From: Streptomyces monomycini
GTDB taxonomy: Bacteria > Actinomycetota > Actinomycetes > Streptomycetales > Streptomycetaceae
DNA length: 64,000 nucleotides
Assembly: GCF_022271435.1 (NCBI RefSeq)
Contig: NZ_JAFIQY010000045.1
Location: 1-64,000 of the forward strand
Reading direction: 5' to 3'
Part shown: one piece after another, positions 52,383 to 62,556 of the stretch
Layout of the letters: each line of letters starts with the position of its first letter
How positions within the stretch are numbered: the first letter of the stretch is position 1
Notes under the pieces: generated by a model
Told to the model about the DNA's origin: nothing
What the model saw: the letters and a program-made list of their open reading frames with translations, nothing else
The model's database searches: none
Program-made: the position numbers and the translations under genes

Positions 52383-53624
52383 ATGAGTGTGAGGACGTCT
52401 GCGGAGGCGCCGATCCCCGTCGGCGAGGTGTCGCGGCTCATCGGGGGGTGGATCGACCGGCTGGGTGCCGTCTGGGTCGAGGGGCAGATCACGCAGCTGT
52501 CCCGGCGGCCGGGTGCCGGTGTGGTCTTCCTGACGCTGCGCGATCCGTCGTACGACATCTCGGTGAGCGTGACGTGTTACCGCCAGGTCTTCGACAAGAT
52601 CGCGGACGTGGTCAGCGAGGGCGCGCGCGTCGTCGTGCACGCCAAGCCGGAGTGGTACGCCCCGCGCGGCCAGCTCTCGCTGCGGGCCGCCGAGATCAAA
52701 CCGGTGGGCGTCGGCGAGCTGCTGGCGCGCCTGGAGCAGCTGAAGAAGTCGCTCGCCGCCGAGGGCCTGTTCCGGTCGGAGCGCAAGCGGGGGCTGCCGT
52801 TCCTGCCGCAGCTGATCGGCCTGGTGTGCGGCCGGGCCAGCGCCGCCGAGCGGGACGTCCTGGAGAACGCCCGGCTGCGCTGGCCGGCGGTCCGCTTCGA
52901 GGTGCGCAACGTGCCGGTGCAGGGTGTGCACGCGGTGCCCCAGGTGATCGAGGCGGTCAAGGAGCTGGACGCGCTCCCCGAGGTCGACGTGATCATCGTG
53001 GCGCGCGGCGGCGGCAGCGTCGAGGATCTGCTGCCGTTCTCGGACGAGCAGCTCGTACGGGCCGTGGGCGCCGCCCGTACCCCCGTCGTCTCCGCGATCG
53101 GCCACGAACCGGACTCGCCGCTGCTGGACCTGGTCGCCGACCTGCGCGCCTCGACCCCGACGGACGCGGCGAAGAAGGTCGTACCGGACGTCGGCGAGGA
53201 GTTCGCCCGCATCCAGCAGCTGCGCGAGCGGGCGCTGCGCGCGATCAGCGGCTGCCTGGACCGCGAGGAGCGCGGCCTGGCCGCGGCCCTGAGCAGGCCC
53301 TCCATGCAGCGGCCGCACCGGATGGTCGAGGAGCGCGAGGACCAGGTCACAGCCCTGTTGGAGCGCGGCCGGCGCACTCTGGGGCATCTGCTGGACCGCG
53401 CCGACTCGGAGCTGTCGCACACACTGGCGCGGGTCGTCGCCCTCTCCCCCAAGGCGACCCTGGAACGTGGCTACGCGGTGCTCCAGAAGCCGGACGGCTC
53501 GGCCGTGCGGTCGCCGCGCGAGGTCGCGCCGGACGACGAACTGCGGGCCCGGGTCGCCGAGGGCGAGTTCCGGGTACGGGTGACCGGGAACGGCCCGCGG
53601 TCCGATGTCACACCCCCGGAATAG
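52383..53624 (+). CDS. xseA: exodeoxyribonuclease VII large subunit
   Basis: 413 aa. N-terminal OB-fold (VSRLIGGWIDRLGAVWVEGQ), central catalytic region (LIGLVCGRASAAERD, IIVARGGGSVEDLLPF and VSAIGHEPD are family signatures), and a long coiled-coil C-terminal part. Processes single-stranded DNA in mismatch and damage repair. Followed after 10 bp by xseB, forming the usual operon. Confidence 0.94.
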   Translation: MSVRTSAEAPIPVGEVSRLIGGWIDRLGAVWVEGQITQLSRRPGAGVVFLTLRDPSYDISVSVTCYRQVFDKIADVVSEGARVVVHAKPEWYAPRGQLSLRAAEIKPVGVGELLARLEQLKKSLAAEGLFRSERKRGLPFLPQLIGLVCGRASAAERDVLENARLRWPAVRFEVRNVPVQGVHAVPQVIEAVKELDALPEVDVIIVARGGGSVEDLLPFSDEQLVRAVGAARTPVVSAIGHEPDSPLLDLVADLRASTPTDAAKKVVPDVGEEFARIQQLRERALRAISGCLDREERGLAAALSRPSMQRPHRMVEEREDQVTALLERGRRTLGHLLDRADSELSHTLARVVALSPKATLERGYAVLQKPDGSAVRSPREVAPDDELRARVAEGEFRVRVTGNGPRSDVTPPE

Positions 53625-53634
53625 GGTGGGAGCC

Positions 53635-53925
53635 ATGGCGAAGGCGAAGACGGACGACGACACGATGGCGGACGGCACGGCGGACGCGGCGCAGTCGGAC
53701 GGCTCCACGCTCGGGTACGAACAGGCCCGGGACGAGCTGATCGAGGTCGTCCGCAGCCTGGAGGCCGGCGGGACCACGCTGGAGGAGTCCCTCGCGCTCT
53801 GGGAGCGCGGCGAGGAGCTGGCAAAGGTCTGCCGCCGCTGGCTGGACGGGGCGCGGGCGCGCCTGGACGCGGCGCTGGCGGAGGAAGCGGAAGAAGCGGA
53901 GACGGGCGAGGACGCGGCCGGGTAG
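53635..53925 (+). CDS. xseB: exodeoxyribonuclease VII small subunit
   Basis: 96 aa. The conserved core is LGYEQARDELIEVVRSLEAG and LEESLALWERGEELAKVC. A 20-residue acidic/Thr-rich N-terminal extension and a Glu/Ala-rich tail make it longer than the E. coli protein (80 aa). ATG 53635 has GGTGGGAG upstream. Several copies assemble on the XseA coiled coil. Confidence 0.92.
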   Translation: MAKAKTDDDTMADGTADAAQSDGSTLGYEQARDELIEVVRSLEAGGTTLEESLALWERGEELAKVCRRWLDGARARLDAALAEEAEEAETGEDAAG

Positions 53926-54093
53926 CGGCCGGGCAGGGCCGCGGCGGAGCCGCGCCTTACAGACCGAGGCCTCGGAGGCCGAAGCTTCAGCGGCCGAAGC
54001 CTCAGTGGCCGAACAGGGCCGGGCCCGGGCTGCCGCCACCGCCCTCGGTGCCGCAAGCCCGCCCCGAGGCACCACCACGCCGTGAGACCTTGT

Positions 54094-54110
54094 GAATCGG
54101 GTCACGATTC
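54094..54110. promoter_or_regulatory. inverted repeat GAATCG-N5-CGATTC
   Basis: Perfect 6-bp inverted repeat just upstream of the nitroreductase promoter; a possible activator or repressor site. Confidence 0.4.
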
Positions 54111-54116
54111 CACCGT

Positions 54117-54133
54117 ATTAGTTGAAACTTAAT
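54117..54133. promoter_or_regulatory. near-palindrome overlapping the -35, MarR-like operator
   Basis: ATTAGTT-GA-AACTTAAT: 7-bp arms matching except one extra T. AT-rich TTGAAACTT-type palindromes are typical of MarR-family operators; here it covers the -35 of the nitroreductase promoter. Confidence 0.5.
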
Positions 54134-54149
54134 CTACCTTGGTTACAGT
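54122..54149 (+). promoter_or_regulatory. promoter of the nitroreductase gene
   Basis: TTGAAA (54122-54127), 16-nt spacer, TACAGT (54144-54149). The local AT-richness contrasts with surrounding sequence. The transcript would start near 54156, 34 nt before the ATG. Confidence 0.6.
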
Positions 54150-54189
54150 TGACGACGAACACGGAAATCCCGACTTACGAGGTGCCCTC

Positions 54190-54783
54190 ATGTCTCTCGC
54201 GCTCGACGCCGCCGCCCAGGACCTCCTCTTCCGCGAGGCCCAGACCGCCAACTCGTTCACGGACGAGCCGGTGACGGACGAGCAGGTGCAGGCCATCTAC
54301 GACCTGGTGAAGTACGCCCCCACCGCCTTCAACCAGTCGCCGCTGCGCATCACCATGGTCCGCTCCGAGGACGCCCGCGAGCGCCTGGTGCGGCACGCGA
54401 TGGGTGCCAACGGCCCGAAGACGCTGAGCGCGCCGCTGACCGTGATCCTCTCCACGGACCTGGACTTCCACGAGAAGCTGCCGACGCTGTTCCCGCACGC
54501 CCCCGGCATCAAGGACACCTTCTTCTCCGAGGCCGCCGTCCGCGAGGTCGCCGGCGTCCAGAACGCCACGCTGCAGGCCGGCTACTTCATCGTCGGCGTC
54601 CGCGCGGCGGGCCTGGCCGCGGGCCCGATGACCGGCTTCGACTTCGCCGGCATCGACAAGGAGTTCTTCGGCGACGGCAAGCAGAAGTCCTTCATGGTCA
54701 TCAACATCGGCAAGCCGGGCGCCGACGCGTTCTTCCCGCGCTCGCCGCGCCTGGGCTTCGACGAGGCTGTCACCACCGTCTGA
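54190..54783 (+). CDS. nitroreductase-family FMN reductase (malonic semialdehyde reductase/RutE-like)
   Basis: 197 aa. N-terminal ALDAAAQDLLFREAQTANSF and YAPTAFNQSP are characteristic of the RutE/HadB subgroup; the C-terminal PRSPRLGFDEAVTTV also fits. Flavin-dependent NAD(P)H reductase, perhaps acting on malonic semialdehyde or quinones. ATG 54190 has GAGGTG 6 nt upstream. Its last 14 codons, stop and terminator are repeated twice more downstream. No regulator gene is adjacent although the promoter has two palindromes. Confidence 0.87.
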   Translation: MSLALDAAAQDLLFREAQTANSFTDEPVTDEQVQAIYDLVKYAPTAFNQSPLRITMVRSEDARERLVRHAMGANGPKTLSAPLTVILSTDLDFHEKLPTLFPHAPGIKDTFFSEAAVREVAGVQNATLQAGYFIVGVRAAGLAAGPMTGFDFAGIDKEFFGDGKQKSFMVINIGKPGADAFFPRSPRLGFDEAVTTV

Positions 54784-54967
54784 TCCGGCCGGGGGTCCGG
54801 GGGTTGCCCCCGGAAAGACACAGCCCGCGCTCGCCGCGGCTCGGCTTCGACGAGGCCGTCACCACCGTCTGATCCGGCCGGGGGTCCGGGGGTCGCCCCC
54901 GGAAAGACACAGCCCGCGCTCGCCGCGGCTGGGCTTCGACGAGGCCGTCACCACCGTCTGATCCGGC
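54735..54967 (+). repeat. 89-bp tandem repeat of the nitroreductase 3' end
   Basis: Units begin at 54735, 54824 and 54913 (exact period 89 bp; the third is truncated after TGATCCGGC). Each holds the codons for SPRLGFDEAVTTV, the TGA stop and, in the first two, a hairpin TCCGGGGG/CCCCCGGA (54796-54814 and 54885-54903). Only a few base differences separate copies. Because 89 is not a multiple of three the extra copies are out of frame and untranslated. Confidence 0.9.
54796..54814 (+). terminator. nitroreductase terminator hairpin (first of two)
   Basis: TCCGGGGG-TTG-CCCCCGGA, 8-bp perfect stem, 13 bp after the stop. An identical stem with loop TCG occurs at 54885-54903 in the next repeat unit. 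Confidence 0.65.
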
Positions 54968-55069
54968 ACCGCCCGACCAGTACGCACACCGAGGCCGCCG
55001 CACCCATCCCAGGTGCGGCGGCCTCGACGTATCCGCGCCTCGACGTATCCGTCCGGAACGGCCGGCCGG

Positions 55070-55615
55070 TCAGCCCTTCTCCGCCTTCAGCGAGGCCGCC
55101 AGCTCGGCGAGCCGTCCGTACGGCGCGGTGCCGGTGAGGACGGTCGTGACGCCCTCCTCCTCGCGCACCAGCGCGCGGTACTTCTCGCCCTTGTAGCGGT
55201 CCCACTTCACGCCGCCGACGGCCTGCCGGCCCGCGGCCTTCTCGGCGCCCAGCGTGACGTCCTGGATGAACTTCTTCGCGGGCGCGTCGCTCTGCTCCAG
55301 CGACGCGTACTCCTGCTCCGGGTCGAGGAAGCCCAGGTGCCAGGCGCCGCCCTTGCCGTCCTTGGTGGCCTTGTACGTGACGGAGGTGGCGCGCCAGCCC
55401 TCGGGCAGCCCCTCGGGCGCGGCGACCGGGTACGGCGCGGCGCGCCGGGCGGTCGCGAGCTCGACGCGGTAGTCGACCGTCTTGACCGCGTTCACCTCGG
55501 CGGTCCTGCTGTCGTTGTGCGGGATGAAGACATAGATGCCCGCGACGAGGGCGCCGATCACCGCCATCGACAGGACCATGTCCCGAACCGTCTGCTTGCC
55601 TCGCATACCTGCCAC
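55070..55615 (-). CDS. DUF4245 membrane-anchored protein
   Basis: 181 aa from GTG 55615 (V-A-G-M-R-G-K-Q); ATG 55606 is an alternative. One N-terminal transmembrane helix (MVLSMAVIGALVAGIYVFI) and an extracytoplasmic domain with WRATSVTYKATKDG and WHLGFLDPEQEYASLEQSD, the DUF4245 pattern. Function unknown. It is divergent from glpX, and in actinobacteria the two are commonly neighbours. A longer frame to 55774 is not supported by codon use. Confidence 0.82.
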   Translation of the reverse strand: MAGMRGKQTVRDMVLSMAVIGALVAGIYVFIPHNDSRTAEVNAVKTVDYRVELATARRAAPYPVAAPEGLPEGWRATSVTYKATKDGKGGAWHLGFLDPEQEYASLEQSDAPAKKFIQDVTLGAEKAAGRQAVGGVKWDRYKGEKYRALVREEEGVTTVLTGTAPYGRLAELAASLKAEKG

Positions 55616-55735
55616 GCCTCTATGGTCCCCCATCCCCGGCTCCGCGAAGACACGCCCCCCGCCCGCCGCCCGCCGCGCGGGGACACGCCCGCATGGCTGC
55701 TTGTCGCCGCTCATGCGTAGGGCCCGCTGCTCATT

Positions 55736-55764
55736 TTGGCGACGTACCGATAAAGTCATAGCCA
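55736..55764 (+). promoter_or_regulatory. promoter of glpX
   Basis: TTGGCG (55736-55741), 17-nt spacer, TAGCCA (55759-55764); the transcript would start about 36 nt before the ATG at 55807. Confidence 0.55.
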
Positions 55765-55806
55765 CCCTCGCCATTCCGGCCGTCGCCGTACAGAAAGGTG
55801 CGCTCG

Positions 55807-56838
55807 ATGACCGAGCATCATCTGCCGTCCCAACTAGAGGTCAGCCCTGAGGCTCCCGACCGCAACCTCGCGCTGGAGCTCGTCCGGGTGACCGAAGCCG
55901 GAGCCATGGCCTCGGGCCGCTGGGTCGGGCGCGGCGACAAGAACGGCGCCGACGGCGCCGCCGTCAAGGCCATGCGCGCCTTGATCCACACCGTCTCGAT
56001 GAACGGCGTCGTGGTCATCGGGGAGGGCGAGAAGGACAACGCCCCGATGCTCTACAACGGCGAGCGGGTCGGTGACGGCACCGGAGCCGAGTGCGACGTG
56101 GCCGTGGACCCGGTCGACGGCACCACGCTGACCGCCAAGGGCATGGCCAACGCCGTCTCCGTGATGGCCGTGGCCGAGCGCGGCGCCATGTTCGACCCGT
56201 CCGCGGTCTTCTACATGGACAAGCTGGCCACCGGCCCGGAGGCCGCCGACTTCGTCGACATCACGGCGCCGGTCGGCGTGAACATCCGCCGGATCGCCAA
56301 GGCGAAGAAGTCCTCCGTCGAGGACGTCACCGTCGTCATCCTGGACCGGCCGCGCCACGAGGGCCTGGTCAAGGAGGTACGGGAGGCCGGCGCCCGGATC
56401 AAGTTCATCTCCGACGGCGACGTGGCCGGCGCGATCATGGCGGCCCGCGAGGGCACCGGCGTCGACCTGCTGCTGGGCATCGGCGGCACGCCGGAGGGCA
56501 TCATCGCCGCGTGCGCGCTGAAGTGCCTGGGCGGCACCCTTCAGGCCAAGCTGTGGCCCAAGGACGACGAGGAGCGGCAGCGCGCGATCGACGCCGGGCA
56601 CGACCTGGACCAGGTGCTGCAGACCGACGACCTGGTCCGCGGCGACAACGTCTTCTTCGTCGCCACCGGCATCACCGACGGCGACCTGCTGCGCGGGGTG
56701 CGCTACCGCGCCGAGACCGCGACCACCTCGTCGTTGGTGATGCGCTCCAAGTCCGGCACGATCCGCCGGGTCGACTCCGAGCACCGGCTCTCCAAGCTGC
56801 GCGCGTACAGCTCGGTCGACTTCGAGCGCCCCAACTAG
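55807..56838 (+). CDS. glpX: class II fructose-1,6-bisphosphatase GlpX
   Basis: 343 aa gluconeogenic phosphatase. Metal motifs IGEGEKDNAPM and VDPVDGTTLTAKG, then GDGDVAGAIMAA-like SDGDVAGAI and GIGGTPEGI, all intact. ATG 55807 has AAAGGTG upstream; the in-frame ATG 55798 lacks a site. The only GlpX-type enzyme usually found in actinobacteria, where class I FBPase is absent. A 21-bp tandem repeat and an 18-bp terminator stem follow. Confidence 0.95.
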   Translation: MTEHHLPSQLEVSPEAPDRNLALELVRVTEAGAMASGRWVGRGDKNGADGAAVKAMRALIHTVSMNGVVVIGEGEKDNAPMLYNGERVGDGTGAECDVAVDPVDGTTLTAKGMANAVSVMAVAERGAMFDPSAVFYMDKLATGPEAADFVDITAPVGVNIRRIAKAKKSSVEDVTVVILDRPRHEGLVKEVREAGARIKFISDGDVAGAIMAAREGTGVDLLLGIGGTPEGIIAACALKCLGGTLQAKLWPKDDEERQRAIDAGHDLDQVLQTDDLVRGDNVFFVATGITDGDLLRGVRYRAETATTSSLVMRSKSGTIRRVDSEHRLSKLRAYSSVDFERPN

Positions 56839-56874
56839 CCCGAACCGGCCCCGACCGGCAACAACCGGTCGCGG

Positions 56875-56916
56875 CAAGGCCGTCGCGGCACCCGACAAGG
56901 CCGTCGCGGCACCCGG
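56875..56916. repeat. 21-bp tandem repeat after glpX
   Basis: CAAGGCCGTCGCGGCACCCGA followed directly by the same unit ending in G. A partial third unit (GTCGCGG) precedes it. Confidence 0.7.
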
Positions 56917-56955
56917 CATGCGTCTTCGGGCGCCCCGGCCGGCCCCGCAAACACT

Positions 56956-56997
56956 CGGGCCGGGACTCCGCCGTCTTCCCGGCGGGGTCCCGGCCCG
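56956..56997. terminator. bidirectional terminator between glpX and wbl
   Basis: Eighteen-bp stem CGGGCCGGGACTCCGCCG / CGGCGGGGTCCCGGCCCG with one mismatch around TCTTCC, between convergent genes. Confidence 0.8.
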
Positions 56998-57023
56998 TCA
57001 CGCGTGCCGGTCGCACGGGCCGC

Positions 57024-57386
57024 TCAACCGGCGGCGGCCTGCATACGGGCCGAGCGCTGCAGCTCGGTCTCCCGGCGCCGGCGGCGGGCCAGTACGACCC
57101 GGCGCTCGGCGGCGGTCAGGCCGCCCCACACCCCGTAGGGTTCCGGCTGCACGAGGGCGTGCTCCCGGCATTCGATCATCACCGGGCAGCGGGCACAGAC
57201 CCGCTTGGCGGCTTCCTCCCTCGCCAGGCGCGCGGCGGTCGGCTCCTTGGACGGTGCGAAGAACAGGCCCGCCTCGTCACGGCGGCACACCGCCTCCGCG
57301 TGCCAGGGACCGGCCTCTTCGCGAGAGGGAACCCGCTGGGACGGAACAACTGCGGTGTCCTGCAGAGGCTGATGCGGTAGCAGCAC
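57024..57386 (-). CDS. WhiB-family iron-sulfur regulator (Wbl)
   Basis: 120 aa. Four cluster-binding cysteines C34, C64, C67, C73 (C-x29-C-x2-C-x5-C), the turn GVWGG (86-90) and a basic C-terminus (ARRRRRETELQRSARMQ) for DNA contact. GTG start at 57386 with AGGAGTAGACC upstream. Wbl proteins bind [4Fe-4S] clusters and modulate the principal sigma factor. By position beside glpX and fumarase genes it may correspond to S. coelicolor WblI (from memory, not verified). Confidence 0.9.
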   Translation of the reverse strand: MLLPHQPLQDTAVVPSQRVPSREEAGPWHAEAVCRRDEAGLFFAPSKEPTAARLAREEAAKRVCARCPVMIECREHALVQPEPYGVWGGLTAAERRVVLARRRRRETELQRSARMQAAAG

Positions 57387-57609
57387 GGTCTACTCCTGAC
57401 GACGGCTTCGGCGAAGAGTCACCCTTGCCCGTCTCGCTGCGCACGACTTTTCGCACCCCGCAGCCGTACGAGAGACGATGCACCAGCCCTACCCGCTGTA
57501 CGCGTGCTTATGCACACGGTTGCGATCGGCCGCCGAGCAGTACGGACGCGCCGCGGAAACACCGCCTCCGGGCCGGGGGCCGCCGCCGCGACACCGGCCC
57601 GCCGGCCGG

Positions 57610-58395
57610 TCAGTCGCGATGGCCGCCGTGCAGCCGCCCACGCCGCTCGTCGCGCCAGGCCTGGCGCTCGTCGTACCGGTCCCGGCGCTCGTCGCGCCGC
57701 TGCTCCTGCCACGCGCGCCGGGCGCCCCGCAGATCGTCGCGCAGGTCGCGCAGCCACTTGCCGCGCTTGGCCCGGGCCTCGACGCTGCCGAGCACCGCGT
57801 AGCCGTTGACGAGGACGACCGGGGCGCCGGCGTCCGCCGACTCGTTGGTCTCGACCTCGAAGGCTCCGAGCACGCCGGAACCGTTGCTGCGCAGGGTGAC
57901 GTTCTCGGGCACCCGGATCTCCACGCTGCCGAAGATCGAGGTGACATTGATCCGGACCTGCTGCTGCTGGAAGATCCCCTCGGTCAGGTCGATCTCCACG
58001 CTGCCGAAGATCGCGACGGCGTTGATACGGGCGGGCACCCGCCAGCGGCCCTTGCGGGTCGAGGCACTGAAGATCGCGACCATGCTCTGGTCCGGCAGCG
58101 CGCCGCCCGGCTCCGCCTCGTACGCGGCGGCCGCGGGCCGGGGGCCGGGGGCGCCGCCCTCCGCGGGCAGGTCGCGTACCAGCGGCTCCAGTTCGCCCAT
58201 CGTCTTGGCGCGGTAGACCAGGTCGATGCGTTCGGAGTGCTCCTCGGCGTCCAGCCGCCCGACCGCCAGCGCCTCGCGCAGGATCTCCGCGATCCGGTCC
58301 CGGTCGGCGTCGGAGGCCCTCAGCTCGGCCTCGGCCACGGGCTTGGTCAGGTTCACCGGCTGCTGGGCTCGCTTGGCGAGCGACGATTCGTCCAC
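57610..58395 (-). CDS. DUF1707 / LiaF-like C-terminal domain protein
   Basis: 261 aa. DUF1707 at about residues 25-77 (LRASDADRDRIAEILREALAVGRLDAEEHSERI), a linker, then two repeats of the LiaF/DUF2154 beta pattern (AVAIFGSVEIDLTEG and TSIFGSVEIRVPEN), and a highly charged Arg/Asp/Glu tail (RRDERRDRYDERQ). DUF1707 proteins are thought to be envelope-stress related; this one has no membrane segment. GTG 58395 lacks a Shine-Dalgarno but has TAGGCT ending 7 nt upstream, a leaderless signature. Confidence 0.85.
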   Translation of the reverse strand: MDESSLAKRAQQPVNLTKPVAEAELRASDADRDRIAEILREALAVGRLDAEEHSERIDLVYRAKTMGELEPLVRDLPAEGGAPGPRPAAAAYEAEPGGALPDQSMVAIFSASTRKGRWRVPARINAVAIFGSVEIDLTEGIFQQQQVRINVTSIFGSVEIRVPENVTLRSNGSGVLGAFEVETNESADAGAPVVLVNGYAVLGSVEARAKRGKWLRDLRDDLRGARRAWQEQRRDERRDRYDERQAWRDERRGRLHGGHRD

Positions 58396-58402
58396 GGGAG
58401 GC

Positions 58403-58408
58403 AGCCTA
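58403..58408 (-). promoter_or_regulatory. candidate -10 box of leaderless DUF1707 gene
   Basis: TAGGCT, 7 nt (GCCTCCC), GTG on the minus strand. Confidence 0.5.
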
Positions 58409-58566
58409 CCGAAACGCGATAGATCGCGACTAGGGGACGTGCAACCCCGAAGACGTTCCAGGTGAGCCTTACCTCACAGCGGCGGCTGGAGGCGGGGGTT
58501 CTACGCTGTTGGGGCGCTGCCGCAGATGTCAGCCGAAATCCACCGTCGAGTGAGGAATGGCCCCTG

Positions 58567-60261
<1,695 letters not shown>

Positions 60262-60325
60262 CGGCCGTGCGGCCCCCTGCGGCGGTTCGCTTCGCGCGTA
60301 CCGCCTGACGGACGAAACCTGCCGG

Positions 60326-60358
60326 TGCCCGGGAACAGAATCGCTGTTCCCGGGCACT
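60326..60358 (+). terminator. hairpin between class I and class II fumarase genes
   Basis: Perfect 14-bp stem GTGCCCGGGAACAG / CTGTTCCCGGGCAC with loop AATCG. Its downstream arm ends only 9 nt before the fumC ATG. Confidence 0.75.
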
Positions 60359-60367
60359 GACATAGAC

Positions 60368-61780
60368 ATGAGCGACAACGGCCTGAGCGGCGACCACGGC
60401 GAGTACCGGACCGAGCACGACTCGATGGGTGAGGTGAAGGTGCCGGCCCGGGCGAAGTGGCGGGCGCAGACGCAGCGGGCGGTGGAGAACTTCCCGGTCT
60501 CCGGGCAGCGGCTGGAGCGGGCGCACATCGAGGCGCTGGCCCGTATCAAGGCCGCGGCGGCCAAGGCCAATGCCGGGCTGGGTGTGCTGGACGAGGACGT
60601 GGCGGCGGCGATCCAGGAGGCCGCGGCGGAGGTCGCGGACGGGAAGTGGGACGAGCATTTCCCCGTGGACGTGTTCCAGACCGGCTCCGGTACGTCGTCC
60701 AACATGAACACCAACGAGGTGCTCGCGACCCTCGCCACCGAGCGGCTGGGCCGCGACGTGCACCCCAACGACCACGTCAACGCCTCCCAGTCGTCCAACG
60801 ACGTCTTCCCGTCCTCGATCCACATCGCGGCGACCGCGGCCGTCACCCACGACCTGATCCCGGCGCTGGAGCATCTGGCGGCCGCGTTGGAGCGCAAGGA
60901 GACCGAGTTCGCCGAGGTGGTGAAGGCGGGGCGGACGCATCTGATGGACGCCACGCCCGTCACCCTCGGCCAGGAGTTCGGCGGTTTCGCGGCGCAGGTC
61001 CGCTACGGCGTGGAGCGGCTGCGGTCCGCGCTGCCGCGGCTGGCCGAACTGCCGCTGGGCGGTACGGCGGTGGGCACCGGCATCAACACCCCGCCCGGCT
61101 TCCCCGCCGCGGTGATCGCCGAGGTGGCGCGGACGACGGGGCTGCCGCTGACCGAGGCGCGCAACCACTTCGAGGCGCAGGGCGCGCGGGACGCGGTCGT
61201 GGAGACCAGCGGGCAGCTGCGCACCATCGGCGTCGGCCTGACGAAGATCGCCAACGATCTGCGGTGGATGTCCTCGGGGCCGCGCACCGGTCTGGCCGAG
61301 ATCAACCTGCCCGACCTGCAGCCCGGTTCGTCCATCATGCCCGGCAAGGTCAACCCGGTCATCCCGGAGGCGGTGCTGATGGTGGCCGCGCAGGTCACCG
61401 GCAACGACGCGACGGTGGCCGCGGCGGGCGCCGCGGGCAACTTCGAGCTGAACGTGATGCTGCCGGTCATCGCGAAGAACGTGCTGGAGTCGGTGCGGCT
61501 GCTGTCGAACGTCTCCAGGCTGCTCGCGGACCGTACGGTCGACGGGATCACCGCCAATGCCGAACGGGCGCGTGAGTACGCCGAGTCGTCGCCCTCCGTC
61601 GTCACCCCGCTGAACAAGTACATCGGGTACGAGGAGGCCGCCAAGGTCGCCAAGAAGTCGCTGGCCGAGCGGAAGACGATCCGCGAGGTGGTCATCGAGT
61701 CCGGGTACGTCGGCCAGGGGCTGCTGACGGAACAGCAGTTGGACGAGGCGCTCGACGTGCTGAGCATGACACATCCGTAA
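60368..61780 (+). CDS. fumC: class II fumarate hydratase FumC
   Basis: 470 aa, oxygen-stable fumarase of the aspartase/fumarase superfamily. Signatures TGSGTSSNMNTNEV, GRTHLMDATPVTLGQE and GSSIMPGKVNP are intact. No Shine-Dalgarno is seen before ATG 60368 because a strong hairpin occupies that position; ATG 60425 (M-G-E-V-K-V-P) is an alternative start that begins where other FumC proteins do. Probably co-transcribed with the class I gene through or after the hairpin, or with its own promoter. Confidence 0.92.
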   Translation: MSDNGLSGDHGEYRTEHDSMGEVKVPARAKWRAQTQRAVENFPVSGQRLERAHIEALARIKAAAAKANAGLGVLDEDVAAAIQEAAAEVADGKWDEHFPVDVFQTGSGTSSNMNTNEVLATLATERLGRDVHPNDHVNASQSSNDVFPSSIHIAATAAVTHDLIPALEHLAAALERKETEFAEVVKAGRTHLMDATPVTLGQEFGGFAAQVRYGVERLRSALPRLAELPLGGTAVGTGINTPPGFPAAVIAEVARTTGLPLTEARNHFEAQGARDAVVETSGQLRTIGVGLTKIANDLRWMSSGPRTGLAEINLPDLQPGSSIMPGKVNPVIPEAVLMVAAQVTGNDATVAAAGAAGNFELNVMLPVIAKNVLESVRLLSNVSRLLADRTVDGITANAERAREYAESSPSVVTPLNKYIGYEEAAKVAKKSLAERKTIREVVIESGYVGQGLLTEQQLDEALDVLSMTHP

Positions 61781-61824
61781 CGTTCCGTGCGGCTTCCGTC
61801 ACAGCCAGGACACCGGTGCCCCTC

Positions 61825-61830
61825 TAGGAT
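61825..61830 (+). promoter_or_regulatory. candidate -10 box of leaderless DUF402 gene
   Basis: TAGGAT, 6 nt (CTGCTC), ATG. Confidence 0.5.
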
Positions 61831-61836
61831 CTGCTC

Positions 61837-62556
61837 ATGACAGCGGACATGGTGGAGACGAGGAAGGGCGCCGCCGGGGCGAAGGGCACGCGGGCCGCCG
61901 TGGAGAGGCCGGGACGCTGGGCGCCCGGTGACCAGATCCTGTGGCGGTACCGCGACAACGCCGGCGACGGTATCCACATCTGCCGTCCGATGACCGTCGT
62001 ACAGGACACCGACGAGCTGCTCGCGGTATGGATGGCGCCCGGCACGCCCTGCGTCAAGCCGGTGCTGGCCGACGGGACGCCCGTCCACCGCGAGCCGCTC
62101 GCCAGCCGGTACACCAAGCCGCGGCGCACCACCCGCGACCAGTGGTTCGGCACCGGGGTGCTGAAGCTGGCCCGGCCGCGCGACCCCTGGTCGGTGTGGC
62201 TGTTCTGGGAGCCCGGCTGGCACTTCAAGAACTGGTACGTGAACCTGGAGGAGCCGCGGCGCCGCTGGGCGGGCGGCATCGACTCGCAGGACCACTTCCT
62301 GGACATCTGCGTGTATCCGGACCGGCATTGGGAGTGGCGCGACGAGGACGAGTTCGCGCAGGCGCAGCGGGACGGACTGATGCCGGCCGCGCTGGCGGCG
62401 GACGTACGGGCGGCGGGCCGCGCGGCGGTCGAGCACATCACCGCGTGGGGTGTGCCGTTCCGTTCGGGCTGGGAGGACTGGCGGCCCGACCCGGCGTGGG
62501 AGGTGCCGGGGCTGCCGGAGGACTGGGACCGGGCCGCGCCCGGCGCGCGGGACTGA
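61837..62556 (+). CDS. DUF402 (FomD-like) protein
   Basis: 239 aa. DUF402 beta-barrel with characteristic PWSVWLFWEPGWHFKNWYVN and DHFLDICVYPDRHWEW blocks; the D-x-x-D and Glu residues are the metal-binding set in FomD, a nucleotide-conjugate hydrolase from fosfomycin biosynthesis. Widespread stand-alone members have no settled role, perhaps nucleoside diphosphate or RNA-end hydrolysis. Starts leaderless at ATG 61837 (TAGGAT 6 nt upstream). Confidence 0.83.
   Translation: MTADMVETRKGAAGAKGTRAAVERPGRWAPGDQILWRYRDNAGDGIHICRPMTVVQDTDELLAVWMAPGTPCVKPVLADGTPVHREPLASRYTKPRRTTRDQWFGTGVLKLARPRDPWSVWLFWEPGWHFKNWYVNLEEPRRRWAGGIDSQDHFLDICVYPDRHWEWRDEDEFAQAQRDGLMPAALAADVRAAGRAAVEHITAWGVPFRSGWEDWRPDPAWEVPGLPEDWDRAAPGARD

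Noticed and set aside
50504..53740. 1078-aa plus-strand frame over the APC permease and xseA
   Set aside because: Out-of-frame shadow of two real genes, Arg/Gly-rich.
56875..56916. CRISPR array from short repeats in the right part
   Set aside because: Only two directly adjacent 21-bp units without spacers; no cas genes in the window.
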